A DNA stretch of 6,340 nt, taken from assembly GCA_003557545.1 (NCBI GenBank), contig PWOD01000106.1, forward strand, positions 1-6,340, given 5' to 3'. Of the stretch, positions 1-5,861 are shown piece after piece. The stretch is from a bacterium. Its GTDB lineage: Bacteria > T1Sed10-126. The notes beneath the pieces are model-generated. The model had not been told where the DNA came from. It saw only the letters and a program-made list of their open reading frames with translations, and ran no database searches. Position 1 is the first letter of the stretch; the number at the start of each line of letters is the position of its first letter. Both the position numbers and the translations under genes were made by a program.

Positions 1-294
1 AGCCCCCCAAAAAACTTTTCAGGGAAATTTTTATTACAGGGGTAGGTAACTATCCTAACTAAGAATTTGATAGAAGCTAAAAACCTGCCTGATAACCGAA
101 AAAAAATCATGCCCGAGCTACCCCCTTCTGCATCCTGACCAGCCCTATCTAATAGGATCATCTTTCACAGCTTTGTCCCAGACAGTTGATTTTTATTTCT
201 ATTCAACTAATTCAAAATCAGACGGCTCATCCCTCCCATGCCCCACTCAAATAATGACTTTTACTAACCGTCCAGCTAATTAATCTAACATATT

Positions 295-316
295 GAAAGT
301 TTACTGGAAAACTTTC
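295..316. repeat. Perfect 8-bp inverted repeat, possible operator
   Basis: GAAAGTTT (295-302) and AAACTTTC (309-316) are exact reverse complements separated by six bases. The repeat ends 25 bases before the putative -35 of the promoter candidate for acpS. It lacks a following T tract, so it does not look like a terminator. It is consistent with a dimeric regulator site upstream of the promoter. It does not match the FapR operator as I know it. Function is inferred from position only. Confidence 0.4.
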
Positions 317-340
317 CATTATGCAACCATTCAATCAAAC

Positions 341-369
341 TTAATAAATAAATTTTGAAACGGTATAAT
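341..369 (+). promoter_or_regulatory. Candidate sigma-A promoter for acpS
   Basis: A perfect TATAAT lies at 364-369. TTAATA at 341-346 matches four of six -35 consensus positions, with a 17-base spacer. Transcription would start near 376, leaving a leader of roughly 115 bases before the preferred acpS start. A short CGGT/ACCG inverted repeat (361-364 and 375-378) brackets the -10 and start region. The surrounding DNA is AT-rich, so a chance TATAAT is possible. Confidence 0.5.
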
Positions 370-411
370 AAACGACCGAATCCCCGTGCAACTAGTATTA
401 TCCAGGATGCC

Positions 412-440
412 AAAAATCTCCCGGGCTTTGAGGTTTTTTT
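412..440 (+). terminator. Possible weak terminator or attenuator in the acpS leader
   Basis: AAAAATCTC (412-420) can pair with GAGGTTTTT (430-438), giving nine pairs including one G-U, around a nine-base loop, and a run of seven T residues follows the stem's GAGG (434-440). The stem is mainly A-U, so it is weak. It lies between the promoter candidate at 341-369 and acpS. If real, it could end read-through from upstream or attenuate acpS transcription. A palindromic CCCGGG (420-425) overlaps the stem and loop. Confidence 0.25.
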
Positions 441-489
441 GATAAGATACTAACTGCTAATCAAAACATGCTTGTCGGAGTTTTTTTAT

Positions 490-891
490 ATGCCAATCAG
501 AACAGGAATTGATTTAACCTCTATTAGTCGTATCGAACAGTTACTAGAAAACTATCCACAGCATTTCAAACAACGTTTTTTTTCTGAAACAGAGAGAGAA
601 TACTGTGATTCACAGGGCTGGCCGGCTCAATCCTACGCCGGAATCTGGGCCGCCAAGGAGAGTGTCTTTAAAGTGTTAGGAGTCGGCAGGCACTGGCGAA
701 AAATCAGGCTCGACCACGCCTCAACCGGCCGACCAATCCTCAAGATAGATTCTCGGATTTTTACCCATCCGGAGGTACAGATCCCCCGCTCGGCTGACTG
801 GGACTGTTCGATAGCCCACGATAAAGATTTTGCCGTGGCTACAGCGGTCTGTCACTGGACAACCGAGCATCTGCTCGCAGCCGATTTTTGA
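490..891 (+). CDS. acpS: Holo-[acyl-carrier-protein] synthase
   Basis: AcpS transfers the 4'-phosphopantetheine arm from coenzyme A to the conserved serine of apo-ACP, making it active for fatty-acid synthesis in the cytoplasm. The 133-residue product fits the small, trimer-forming AcpS family (about 120-130 residues). Diagnostic motifs are the N-terminal GIDLTSISRI (residues 6-15, with magnesium-binding Asp8), FSETEREYC, WAAKES (53-58, with Glu57 as the second metal ligand), and a C-terminal SIAHDKDFAVA that matches the family's SISH..(Y/F)A.A pattern. I chose the ATG at 490 because GGAG at 477-480 sits nine bases before it. A TTG at 472 would add six residues (MSEFFY) but would place this ribosome binding site inside the gene. 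acpS next to nnr and alr is a recurrent arrangement in Bacillota. No strong intrinsic terminator follows, so read-through into nnr is possible. Confidence 0.95.
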   Translation: MPIRTGIDLTSISRIEQLLENYPQHFKQRFFSETEREYCDSQGWPAQSYAGIWAAKESVFKVLGVGRHWRKIRLDHASTGRPILKIDSRIFTHPEVQIPRSADWDCSIAHDKDFAVATAVCHWTTEHLLAADF

Positions 892-999
892 AGAGGAATA
901 ATTGTTTTTTTGGAGCTCTAACATCTGATAATCAACTACAATCTGAACGTCGATATTTTCTAATTAACAGAACTTATTAAAGAGAATTCTTGGTGCGGT

Positions 1000-1026
1000 C
1001 TGACAGGCTTTTAACTATGATATAAT
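1000..1026 (+). promoter_or_regulatory. Extended -10 promoter for nnr-alr
   Basis: TATAAT at 1021-1026 is preceded by TATGA, giving a full TG-n extended -10 element (TG at 1018-1019). CTGACA at 1000-1005 matches five of six -35 positions with a short 15-base spacer, which extended -10 promoters tolerate. The predicted start is near 1033, about 70 bases before the nnr start. This suggests that nnr and alr have their own transcript in addition to any read-through from acpS. Confidence 0.65.
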
Positions 1027-1047
1027 TTTTATAAACGATAGTGATTG

Positions 1048-1070
1048 TTTGGCTGGGGCGGCCAGTCAAA
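1048..1070 (+). promoter_or_regulatory. Stable hairpin in the nnr leader
   Basis: TTTGGCTGG (1048-1056) pairs with CCAGTCAAA (1062-1070) over nine positions, with one G-U pair, around a GGCGG loop; a further G-U pair could extend the stem to 1047-1071. A perfect 12-bp palindrome AATTTATAAATT (1069-1080) follows. The hairpin lies about 15 bases after the predicted transcription start and 25 bases before the ribosome binding site. No proper T tract follows, so a terminator is unlikely. A 5' stabilising stem or a regulatory protein-binding site is more plausible. Confidence 0.45.
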
Positions 1071-1094
1071 TTTATAAATTCAAACTTGCTTTTT

Positions 1095-1102
1095 GGGTGA
1101 TC
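1095..1102 (+). promoter_or_regulatory. Ribosome binding site deciding the nnr start
   Basis: GGGTGATC fits the 3' part of the extended AAGGAGGTGATC Shine-Dalgarno sequence and sits two bases before the ATG at 1105. Because the complementarity lies in the distal GGTGATC half, the aligned spacing is reasonable. The alternative TTG at 1093 has no such sequence upstream, so ATG 1105 is preferred. Confidence 0.6.
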
Positions 1103-1104
1103 AG

Positions 1105-2709
1105 ATGAGATTTACTACAGCCAGCAGAATGGTAAAAATAGATCGTGAAACAGTTGACCAGCATCAAATAACAGAAACAGCCCTCATGGAAACCGCGGGT
1201 CAGCTTACAGCCCGGCATATACGCCGCCACTTTCTCACCTCTGATTGCAATACCAAAATTGTCGTTCTCTGCGGCAAAGGACATAACGGGGCCGACGGTA
1301 TGGTCACCGCCCGATGGCTGGCCAAATGGGGGTATCAGCTCCAGCTGGTTTTGCCGGCTTCGGCGGCTGAACTAAGTCCCTTAACTCGCCAGCAGCTTGT
1401 CTCTATACAACATGAACAGGCTATCAAAATAGTCCACTACAGCCCGGGATCAACAATCCCCGACGGCGAACTTTATGTAGACGCCCTGCTCGGGACAGGT
1501 TTAAAAGGAGATCCCAGGAAACCATTCAACGAACTAATATACCAGCTGAATAACAGCCGGATGCCTGTGGTTAGTCTCGATATACCCAGCGGCCTTTCGG
1601 GCGACTCACATCTACCGTACAGTCCCTGTGTAGTGGCCGATTTAACGGTTACCTTCGGCCTGCCCAAACTGGGTCTATTACTCGAACCGGGCTATGTTAA
1701 CGCAGGGAAAGTAATTGTCCAGGAGCTGGGTTTCCCTGAATCGGCATATCGTAACCACGCCGGTCCCTGCCACCTGATAACCAATTTTGACATGGCCAGA
1801 TTTTTACCGATCCGCCACCCCTATGACCATAAATCATCTGCCGGGCGACTAATGGTTATTGCCGGCAGCGACTGCTATCCCGGCGCCGCCTTCCTAACGG
1901 CGAACGCAGCTTCCGTCTGCGGTGCCGGGCTGGTCAGCCTGATCGGGCCTAACGGTCTTGCCGATCAGCAAACAGCCAATGAACGGGATCTTATTTTTTC
2001 CACCACCCAACAGGAGCTTTTTGACACTGAACTGGAAAATCCAGATTTTCTAAAATTTTTAAAAAAACAGCATGCGCTGATAATTGGACCCGGATTAAAC
2101 CGCAATGAATTCAAGCAGCAACTGCTGAAAAAACTCCTTCCAAAAATCAGCCAGCCGGTAGTAATTGATGCCGACGGGCTGAACAATCTGGCCACCGAAC
2201 CGGAACTTTTTCAACAGTTGGATTCTGCCGTTTTAACTCCACATCCGGGCGAACTGGCCCGGCTACTATCAAAAACAGTTGACCAGGTAGCTGCTGAACC
2301 GGTTCGCTCAACCCGTGAACTGGTACGGCTAACCGGGCAAACCGTGGTGCTTAAAACTTCACGGCCTCTGATCGTGCATCCGGACGGTAACTACAGCATA
2401 AATGTAAGCGGAAGCCCGGCGCTGGCCAAAGCCGGCAGCGGAGATATACTCAGCGGTATGATTGGAGCTTTTCTGGCTGCCGGGCTGAAACCCGGGCCGG
2501 CCAGCTGTCTTGGCTGTTATTTACATGGACTCGCCGGAAGAGCTGCCGAAACCGTTCAAGATCAGCTAACTGTTCGAGCTGAAAATGTAATAGAACAGCT
2601 CCCCACCGCAGTTCGACAATTACGCAGCGGTGAAACCCCTGATAAATTTCCCCTGCAATTTGAATCTCTTTCCTGGGAGAGTTTACAGTGGAATCCGTTC
2701 CAGAAATAA
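1105..2709 (+). CDS. nnr: Bifunctional NAD(P)H-hydrate repair enzyme (epimerase and dehydratase)
   Basis: This metabolite-repair enzyme interconverts R- and S-NAD(P)H hydrates and dehydrates the S form back to NAD(P)H in the cytoplasm; the bacterial dehydratase normally uses ADP. The 534-residue protein has both fused domains. The NnrE (YjeF N-terminal) domain, about 1-220, carries GKGHNGADG (57-65), DALLGTG (126-132) and DIPSG (159-163). The NnrD ribokinase-like domain, about 230-505, carries HKSSAGR from His242, AGSDCYPGAA, VIDADGLNNL (from 353), TPHPGE (378-383) and AGSGD (443-447, with Asp447 at the usual catalytic position). A C-terminal tail of about 28 residues lies outside the domains. 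The glycine-rich epimerase motif differs from the usual GxGNNGGDG by His for Asn and Ala for Gly. A TTG at 1093 is the alternative start. The 3' end overlaps alr by 22 bases. Confidence 0.95.
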   Translation: MRFTTASRMVKIDRETVDQHQITETALMETAGQLTARHIRRHFLTSDCNTKIVVLCGKGHNGADGMVTARWLAKWGYQLQLVLPASAAELSPLTRQQLVSIQHEQAIKIVHYSPGSTIPDGELYVDALLGTGLKGDPRKPFNELIYQLNNSRMPVVSLDIPSGLSGDSHLPYSPCVVADLTVTFGLPKLGLLLEPGYVNAGKVIVQELGFPESAYRNHAGPCHLITNFDMARFLPIRHPYDHKSSAGRLMVIAGSDCYPGAAFLTANAASVCGAGLVSLIGPNGLADQQTANERDLIFSTTQQELFDTELENPDFLKFLKKQHALIIGPGLNRNEFKQQLLKKLLPKISQPVVIDADGLNNLATEPELFQQLDSAVLTPHPGELARLLSKTVDQVAAEPVRSTRELVRLTGQTVVLKTSRPLIVHPDGNYSINVSGSPALAKAGSGDILSGMIGAFLAAGLKPGPASCLGCYLHGLAGRAAETVQDQLTVRAENVIEQLPTAVRQLRSGETPDKFPLQFESLSWESLQWNPFQK

Positions 2710-3896
2710 AAGATCCCCGGACCCGCTCCTGCTGGATCGAAATCGATCTTGACAATCTACTCCATAATAACCAGTTAATACAGGATAGATTGCCCGAAAA
2801 AGGCTCAGTTCTGGCCGTCGTTAAGGCCGATGCTTATGGTCACGGAGCCTCCATGATCGCCCATACCTTGAACCAAAACGGGGTAGATTTTTTTGGTGTT
2901 GCCACCCTTGAGGAGGCTCTAAAACTCCGTAAATTTGGTATAGACAGCAACATCTTGATCATGGGTCACACGACAACCTTTACTGTCAATCAGATGATAA
3001 CCGCTAAACTAACCCCGGTAATCTTTTCCTATCGAATGTTAAAAGCTCTCGATAAAGAAGCTGCCAGGCTGGGAACCAAAGCAACTATTCATCTTAAAAT
3101 CGACACGGGAATGGGCCGGTTGGGCTTATTACCTGAAGCCGTGCCGGCCTATTTGAAAGAGCTTAAGCGCTGTAACAACATTAAACTGCAAGGGGTTGCA
3201 ACACATTTTGCCTGTGCTTCAGAAGATCCCAAATACACAACCAGCCAACTCCAACGGTTTAAAAGACTCCAGAAGCTCTTTGAACAACACGGTTTAAAAC
3301 CAGACTACTGGCATATCGATAATTCTGCTGGTATTTTTTGTCGGGATCATCAAACTTTCCAGAGCAATCTCTTCAGACCGGGTATTACTCTGTATGGATA
3401 TCCCCCTGATGAAAATTTGGACATCCCCGGTTTGAAACCGGTTATGTCACTCAGAAGCAAACTGGCCGACTATAAACAGTTGCCGGCCGGCATGGGGATA
3501 AGTTACGGACGAACTTTCATCCCCGAAAAACCAACCCAGGTGGGAGTTATACCCCTTGGTTATGCTGACGGTTACCCCCGTTCACTGAGCAACCGCAGCT
3601 ATGTTCTCAAAGGCGGGCAAGAGAAACCGGTCCGGGGCAGCGTTTGTATGGACATGACAGTGATTGAACTTAATCCCCAGGATGATCCCGAAGAGACCGT
3701 CACCCTTATGGGTGAGGATAACGGAGCAGAACTTTGGGCTGATCAACTTGCGGACTGGGACAATACTATAACCTATGAGGTTTTGTGTCGATTCAGTAGC
3801 CGAATTCCGCGAGTCTATTTTAAAAATCGTCAGGCAGTTGCAATCAAAACCGATCAGACAATACATTTTTTAACAGCCACAAAAGAGAAAAATTAA
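2688..3896 (+). CDS. alr: Alanine racemase (PLP-dependent)
   Basis: Alr interconverts L- and D-alanine in the cytoplasm and supplies D-alanine for the peptidoglycan stem peptide. The N-terminal PLP barrel begins with WIEIDLDNLLHN and contains the signature AVVKADAYGHG, where Lys46 is the expected Schiff-base lysine. Further barrel marks are KIDTGMGRLG, THFACASE, HIDNSAG and FRPGITLYGYPP. The C-terminal beta domain has GISYGRTF with Tyr273 as the opposing catalytic tyrosine, IPLGYADGYPR, GSVCMDMTVIEL and a final TYEVLCRFSSRIPRVY. At 402 residues it is slightly longer than usual, owing to about 20 extra C-terminal residues. The GTG start is supported by GGGAGA at 2675-2680, seven bases upstream. 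The overlap with nnr implies translational coupling. In B. subtilis the ndoAI-ndoA toxin-antitoxin pair follows alr; here it does not. Confidence 0.97.
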   Translation: MESVPEIKDPRTRSCWIEIDLDNLLHNNQLIQDRLPEKGSVLAVVKADAYGHGASMIAHTLNQNGVDFFGVATLEEALKLRKFGIDSNILIMGHTTTFTVNQMITAKLTPVIFSYRMLKALDKEAARLGTKATIHLKIDTGMGRLGLLPEAVPAYLKELKRCNNIKLQGVATHFACASEDPKYTTSQLQRFKRLQKLFEQHGLKPDYWHIDNSAGIFCRDHQTFQSNLFRPGITLYGYPPDENLDIPGLKPVMSLRSKLADYKQLPAGMGISYGRTFIPEKPTQVGVIPLGYADGYPRSLSNRSYVLKGGQEKPVRGSVCMDMTVIELNPQDDPEETVTLMGEDNGAELWADQLADWDNTITYEVLCRFSSRIPRVYFKNRQAVAIKTDQTIHFLTATKEKN

Positions 3897-3919
3897 ACGT
3901 ACCCTCAAACAGCCTGATT

Positions 3920-3925
3920 TATAAT
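3920..3925 (+). promoter_or_regulatory. Possible -10 element before the membrane protein gene
   Basis: A TATAAT sits in the 62-base gap after alr, about 20 bases before the AAGGAG ribosome binding site (3941-3946). No convincing -35 is found at 15-19 bases upstream, where the sequence is the end of alr and CGTACC. This may be a weak promoter or chance. Read-through from alr is the simpler model. Confidence 0.2.
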
Positions 3926-3958
3926 TAGTTGCATCCTTTAAAGGAGTCGTGATAACCC

Positions 3959-4420
3959 GTGGAAACTCGCAAACGTACCTGGCTGATTATCGGTTTCGAC
4001 CTGCTAATTGTTATTACTGTTTTTATGCTCTACAGCTTAGTCATCCAGCCGGTTTTGCAAGCACCGGACTATCCGGTCAGCAGCTCCGTTCGTATAGAAG
4101 GTCTTACCTACAGTCTGGAAGCTTTCCCGGTTAAAGAAGAAACTCATATGCATCTTAAATTCACAATCTCAAACAGCAGCACAGAAACTCTTGAAGTTGT
4201 GCTGCCTGCTGGTATTACTCTACTGCTTTCTGATGGACGTGACTATATCTACGACCGCAGTCAGGTTGCTTCGGCCGGCCGGCACAAGCTGACTCCGGAT
4301 GAAACCATTTCCTGGGAACATCGGGCCAGATATCCAGCACTTGATGCCGGTAAAATTTATGCCGGCTACCATATCGATGAACGACGACAAAAATGGCTGG
4401 AGGTCCCACTCCCCAACTGA
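3959..4420 (+). CDS. Small membrane-anchored protein with BsuPI-like domain
   Basis: The 153-residue product starts with a basic segment (ETRKRT) and one hydrophobic helix, about residues 8-29, suggesting an N-terminal anchor with the rest outside the cytoplasm. There is no cysteine lipobox, so it is not a lipoprotein, and no clear cleavage site. Residues about 60-140 look like a small beta-sandwich: LKFTISNSS, then DGRDYIYDRSQ, LTPDETISWEHRARYP and GKIYAGYHI. This order (N-S/T after a strand, D/N-G-x-x-hydrophobic, L-x-P-x-E near W) resembles the BsuPI intracellular proteinase inhibitor domain found in secreted Bacillota proteins. The match is from memory, and inhibitor activity is not implied. 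GTG 3959 is the first possible start, as an in-frame TAA lies at 3953-3955; AAGGAG is 12 bases upstream, a long spacing. It overlaps thiL, so the two are probably co-translated. Confidence 0.75.
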   Translation: METRKRTWLIIGFDLLIVITVFMLYSLVIQPVLQAPDYPVSSSVRIEGLTYSLEAFPVKEETHMHLKFTISNSSTETLEVVLPAGITLLLSDGRDYIYDRSQVASAGRHKLTPDETISWEHRARYPALDAGKIYAGYHIDERRQKWLEVPLPN

Positions 4421-5358
4421 TGACTGACTATCGAGAAAATGATCTTTATCGCTGGCTAACAGCCCTTACCGCTAACAATCAGCTGGCTCATCCTGGTGAT
4501 GATTGTGCAGTTTTAGAGATCACCAGCCCTCCCCTGCTGCTAACCGTTGATTCGTTAGTTTATGGAGTTCATTATGATAAATATTATAGCAGCGAAGAGA
4601 TTGCTCAAAAAATTATCACAGTTAATCTCAGCGATATCGCAGCCATGGGTGGCAAACCCCTCTGCGGACTGGTCAGCTACTCCGGATCACGCCCCCCGGC
4701 TGAACTGGAGAAGATGCTGGCCCGGATAATCACTGAACTAAAAAAACACGGAGCTGAAATAATCGGCGGTGATACCACCGGAACCGCTGACCCAACCCAG
4801 GAAATGCTGAGTCTAACCCTGGTGGGACAAGCTGCTCCCGACGGAATTCTGACAAGAGATTCTGGAAAACCAGGTGATATTATTGCTGTAAGCAGCCGCT
4901 TGGGTGCACCGGCTGCGGTACTTAAAACTAGCAGTTCGAAAAATGATCGATTAAGAAAATATCTCTATCAGCGGCCAAACAATCTCCGGCTGGGAGCAGA
5001 GCTTTTGGCCAGCGACTGTCGCTGTGCAATCGATATCAGCGACGGACTGCTGCTGGATCTGCAACGGCTATCTAAAAAATCCGGGGTGGGCGCAATTATC
5101 AACCCGGACTCAATACCGATTCACCAGCTGACGGAAGAACTCCTTGACGATCATAATAAAGCTCTTCAAACCGCCCTCGGTGGAGGAGAAGAATATTGTT
5201 TGCTGGCAGCAATCCCCCCCGGACAAAAGCACCTTATTCAACAGCTTAATCTCTATGAAATAGGCCGACTGACTACCGGAACTGGAATTAAATTCTCCCG
5301 GCCTCTTCCCTTTTCCACCCAAAAATTGAACGCTGGCTACGACCATTTTTTGAATTAA
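4420..5358 (+). CDS. thiL: Thiamine-monophosphate kinase
   Basis: ThiL phosphorylates thiamine monophosphate with ATP to give thiamine diphosphate, the active cofactor. The 312-residue product has the AIR-synthase/PurM-like ATP-grasping fold signatures: GDDCAV (26-31), DSLVYGVHY with Asp44 and His51, NLSDIAAMGG (69-78), GGDTT (116-120), DISDGL (205-210), GGGEEY (254-259; SGGEDYEL in E. coli) and a terminal GYDHF also seen in E. coli ThiL. Length is close to the 325 residues of the E. coli enzyme. I prefer ATG 4420, which shares one base with the upstream stop (TGATG) and begins MTDYRENDLYRWL, aligning with the family's GEF-x-LI start. ATG 4393 would add nine residues (MAGGPTPQL) with no ribosome binding site ahead of it. 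GGAGGT at 4399-4404 is 15 bases from ATG 4420, an unusually long gap, so coupling to the upstream gene may matter. Confidence 0.93.
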   Translation: MTDYRENDLYRWLTALTANNQLAHPGDDCAVLEITSPPLLLTVDSLVYGVHYDKYYSSEEIAQKIITVNLSDIAAMGGKPLCGLVSYSGSRPPAELEKMLARIITELKKHGAEIIGGDTTGTADPTQEMLSLTLVGQAAPDGILTRDSGKPGDIIAVSSRLGAPAAVLKTSSSKNDRLRKYLYQRPNNLRLGAELLASDCRCAIDISDGLLLDLQRLSKKSGVGAIINPDSIPIHQLTEELLDDHNKALQTALGGGEEYCLLAAIPPGQKHLIQQLNLYEIGRLTTGTGIKFSRPLPFSTQKLNAGYDHFLN

Positions 5359-5378
5359 CCGGCAAAAAGCTTTTTCTA

Positions 5379-5406
5379 TTGACAATTCAGGGGAGAAAGG
5401 GATAAT
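5379..5406 (+). promoter_or_regulatory. Sigma-A promoter for the XRE-family regulator
   Basis: A perfect TTGACA (5379-5384) and GATAAT (5401-5406, five of six) are separated by 16 bases. The predicted start is near 5413, giving a leader of about 38 bases. Just upstream lies the palindrome AAAAAGCTTTTT (5364-5375), and AATCT occurs three times at 5404, 5421 and 5430; these could be operator parts but may be chance. This is the best promoter in the window. Confidence 0.75.
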
Positions 5407-5434
5407 CTGGTTTGAGTGAAAATCTTAACAATCT

Positions 5435-5444
5435 GAGGAGGTGA
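5435..5444 (+). promoter_or_regulatory. Strong ribosome binding site for a TTG start
   Basis: GAGGAGGTGA is a near-perfect Shine-Dalgarno sequence, six bases before TTG 5451. It fixes the non-ATG start of the regulator gene. Confidence 0.85.
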
Positions 5445-5450
5445 ACTATC

Positions 5451-5825
5451 TTGGGTGAAACCATTTCGCTGGGTGAACTTCTAACTAATTTTCGTAAAGC
5501 CTTAGAAAAAAATCAAAAACAGGTGGCCAATGAACTTGATATGCCCTCCTCTTCACTCTCATTTTATGAAAACAATAATCGCATCCCCCCCCACCAGGTC
5601 CTGGTAAAACTGCTCAACTACTATAATAGCAGGCTAACAGTTGAATCAGATATCGGGAAATGGACCTTCAAAACCACCGACGATTCAATCTATTTAGAAA
5701 AAATCCCCGAAGATGAAGAGCTGGATCTCATGGCCGGACTGGACCCTACTGAGCGAGAAGATCTAATCAACTATATTAGACGGCGGAAACATCGCTACAA
5801 ACGGGAGATTGACTGGCCTTTTTAA
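5451..5825 (+). CDS. XRE-family helix-turn-helix transcriptional regulator
   Basis: The 124-residue product has an N-terminal Cro/C1-type helix-turn-helix, about residues 7-62. LGELLTNFRKALEKNQKQVANELDMP-type helices are followed by the recognition helix SSSLSFYENNNRIPP, then a closing helix (VLVKLLNYYNS). The usual W/Y-E-x-G-x-R-x-P pattern appears as YENNNRIPP, with Asn in place of Gly. The C-terminal half has an acidic stretch (EKIPEDEELD) and a basic helix (NYIRRRKHRYKREIDW), and I recognise no sensor domain. It likely binds DNA as a dimer and may control its own promoter at 5379-5406; this is inference. The 92-base gap after thiL has its own promoter and no clear terminator, so it is probably a separate transcription unit. 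No toxin partner or phage gene lies next to it in this window. The downstream gene is convergent. Confidence 0.85.
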   Translation: MGETISLGELLTNFRKALEKNQKQVANELDMPSSSLSFYENNNRIPPHQVLVKLLNYYNSRLTVESDIGKWTFKTTDDSIYLEKIPEDEELDLMAGLDPTEREDLINYIRRRKHRYKREIDWPF

Positions 5826-5861
5826 CAAACTGTCGATTATCCAGCAGCCACAGCCAGCTCG

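Larger units (their letters stand above)
1..489. other. Non-coding stretch upstream of acpS
   Basis: No reading frame of convincing length or composition exists here on either strand; the ATGs at about 109 and 238 run into stops within about ten codons. The stretch is visibly richer in A and T than the genes that follow. It has no tRNA, T-box or rRNA signature that I can recognise. The left part (1-290) shows only short imperfect repeats, such as TAGG/CCTA around 43-57 and CCTAT/ATAGG around 144-156. The right part holds three elements listed separately: an inverted repeat, a promoter candidate and a hairpin with a T tract. The gene to the left of the window is unknown, so part of this could be the tail of its transcript. 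Confidence 0.7.

Noticed and set aside
97-145. Minus-strand T8 run near GC-rich sequence as a terminator of a left-going or right-going gene
   Set aside because: The GC-rich bases beside the run (GCCCGAGC and neighbours) do not form a stem of more than four or five pairs.
1-471. Riboswitch or T-box leader for acpS
   Set aside because: No T-box antiterminator core, no thiamine, cobalamin or other riboswitch core that I can recognise, and no strong multi-stem structure.
864-911. CGAGC/GCTCG hairpin followed by T tracts at the end of acpS as a terminator
   Set aside because: The five-base-pair stem lies inside the coding region, the nearest T run starts seven bases after it and is only five long, and the T7 run at 905-911 has no stem directly before it.
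721-924. Reverse-strand frame over acpS
   Set aside because: It is a shadow of acpS: no ribosome binding site, no recognisable motif, and the sense frame carries all AcpS signatures.
2450-2755. Reverse-strand frame across the nnr-alr junction
   Set aside because: It lies opposite the conserved NnrD and Alr N-terminal coding sequence and shows no domain or initiation signal.
3949-4134. Open frame with GTG 3949 very close to the AAGGAG site
   Set aside because: It has only two bases between ribosome binding site and start, a composition unlike a real protein, and overlaps the 3959-4420 frame, which has a proper membrane segment and domain.
5110-5385. Reverse-strand frame over the thiL end and XRE promoter
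   Set aside because: Low-complexity serine and glycine content mirrors thiL codons, and it would run across a good forward promoter.
5451-5825. XRE gene as the antitoxin of a toxin-antitoxin pair
   Set aside because: No second small gene overlaps or directly follows it; the next gene is convergent and looks like part of a large enzyme.
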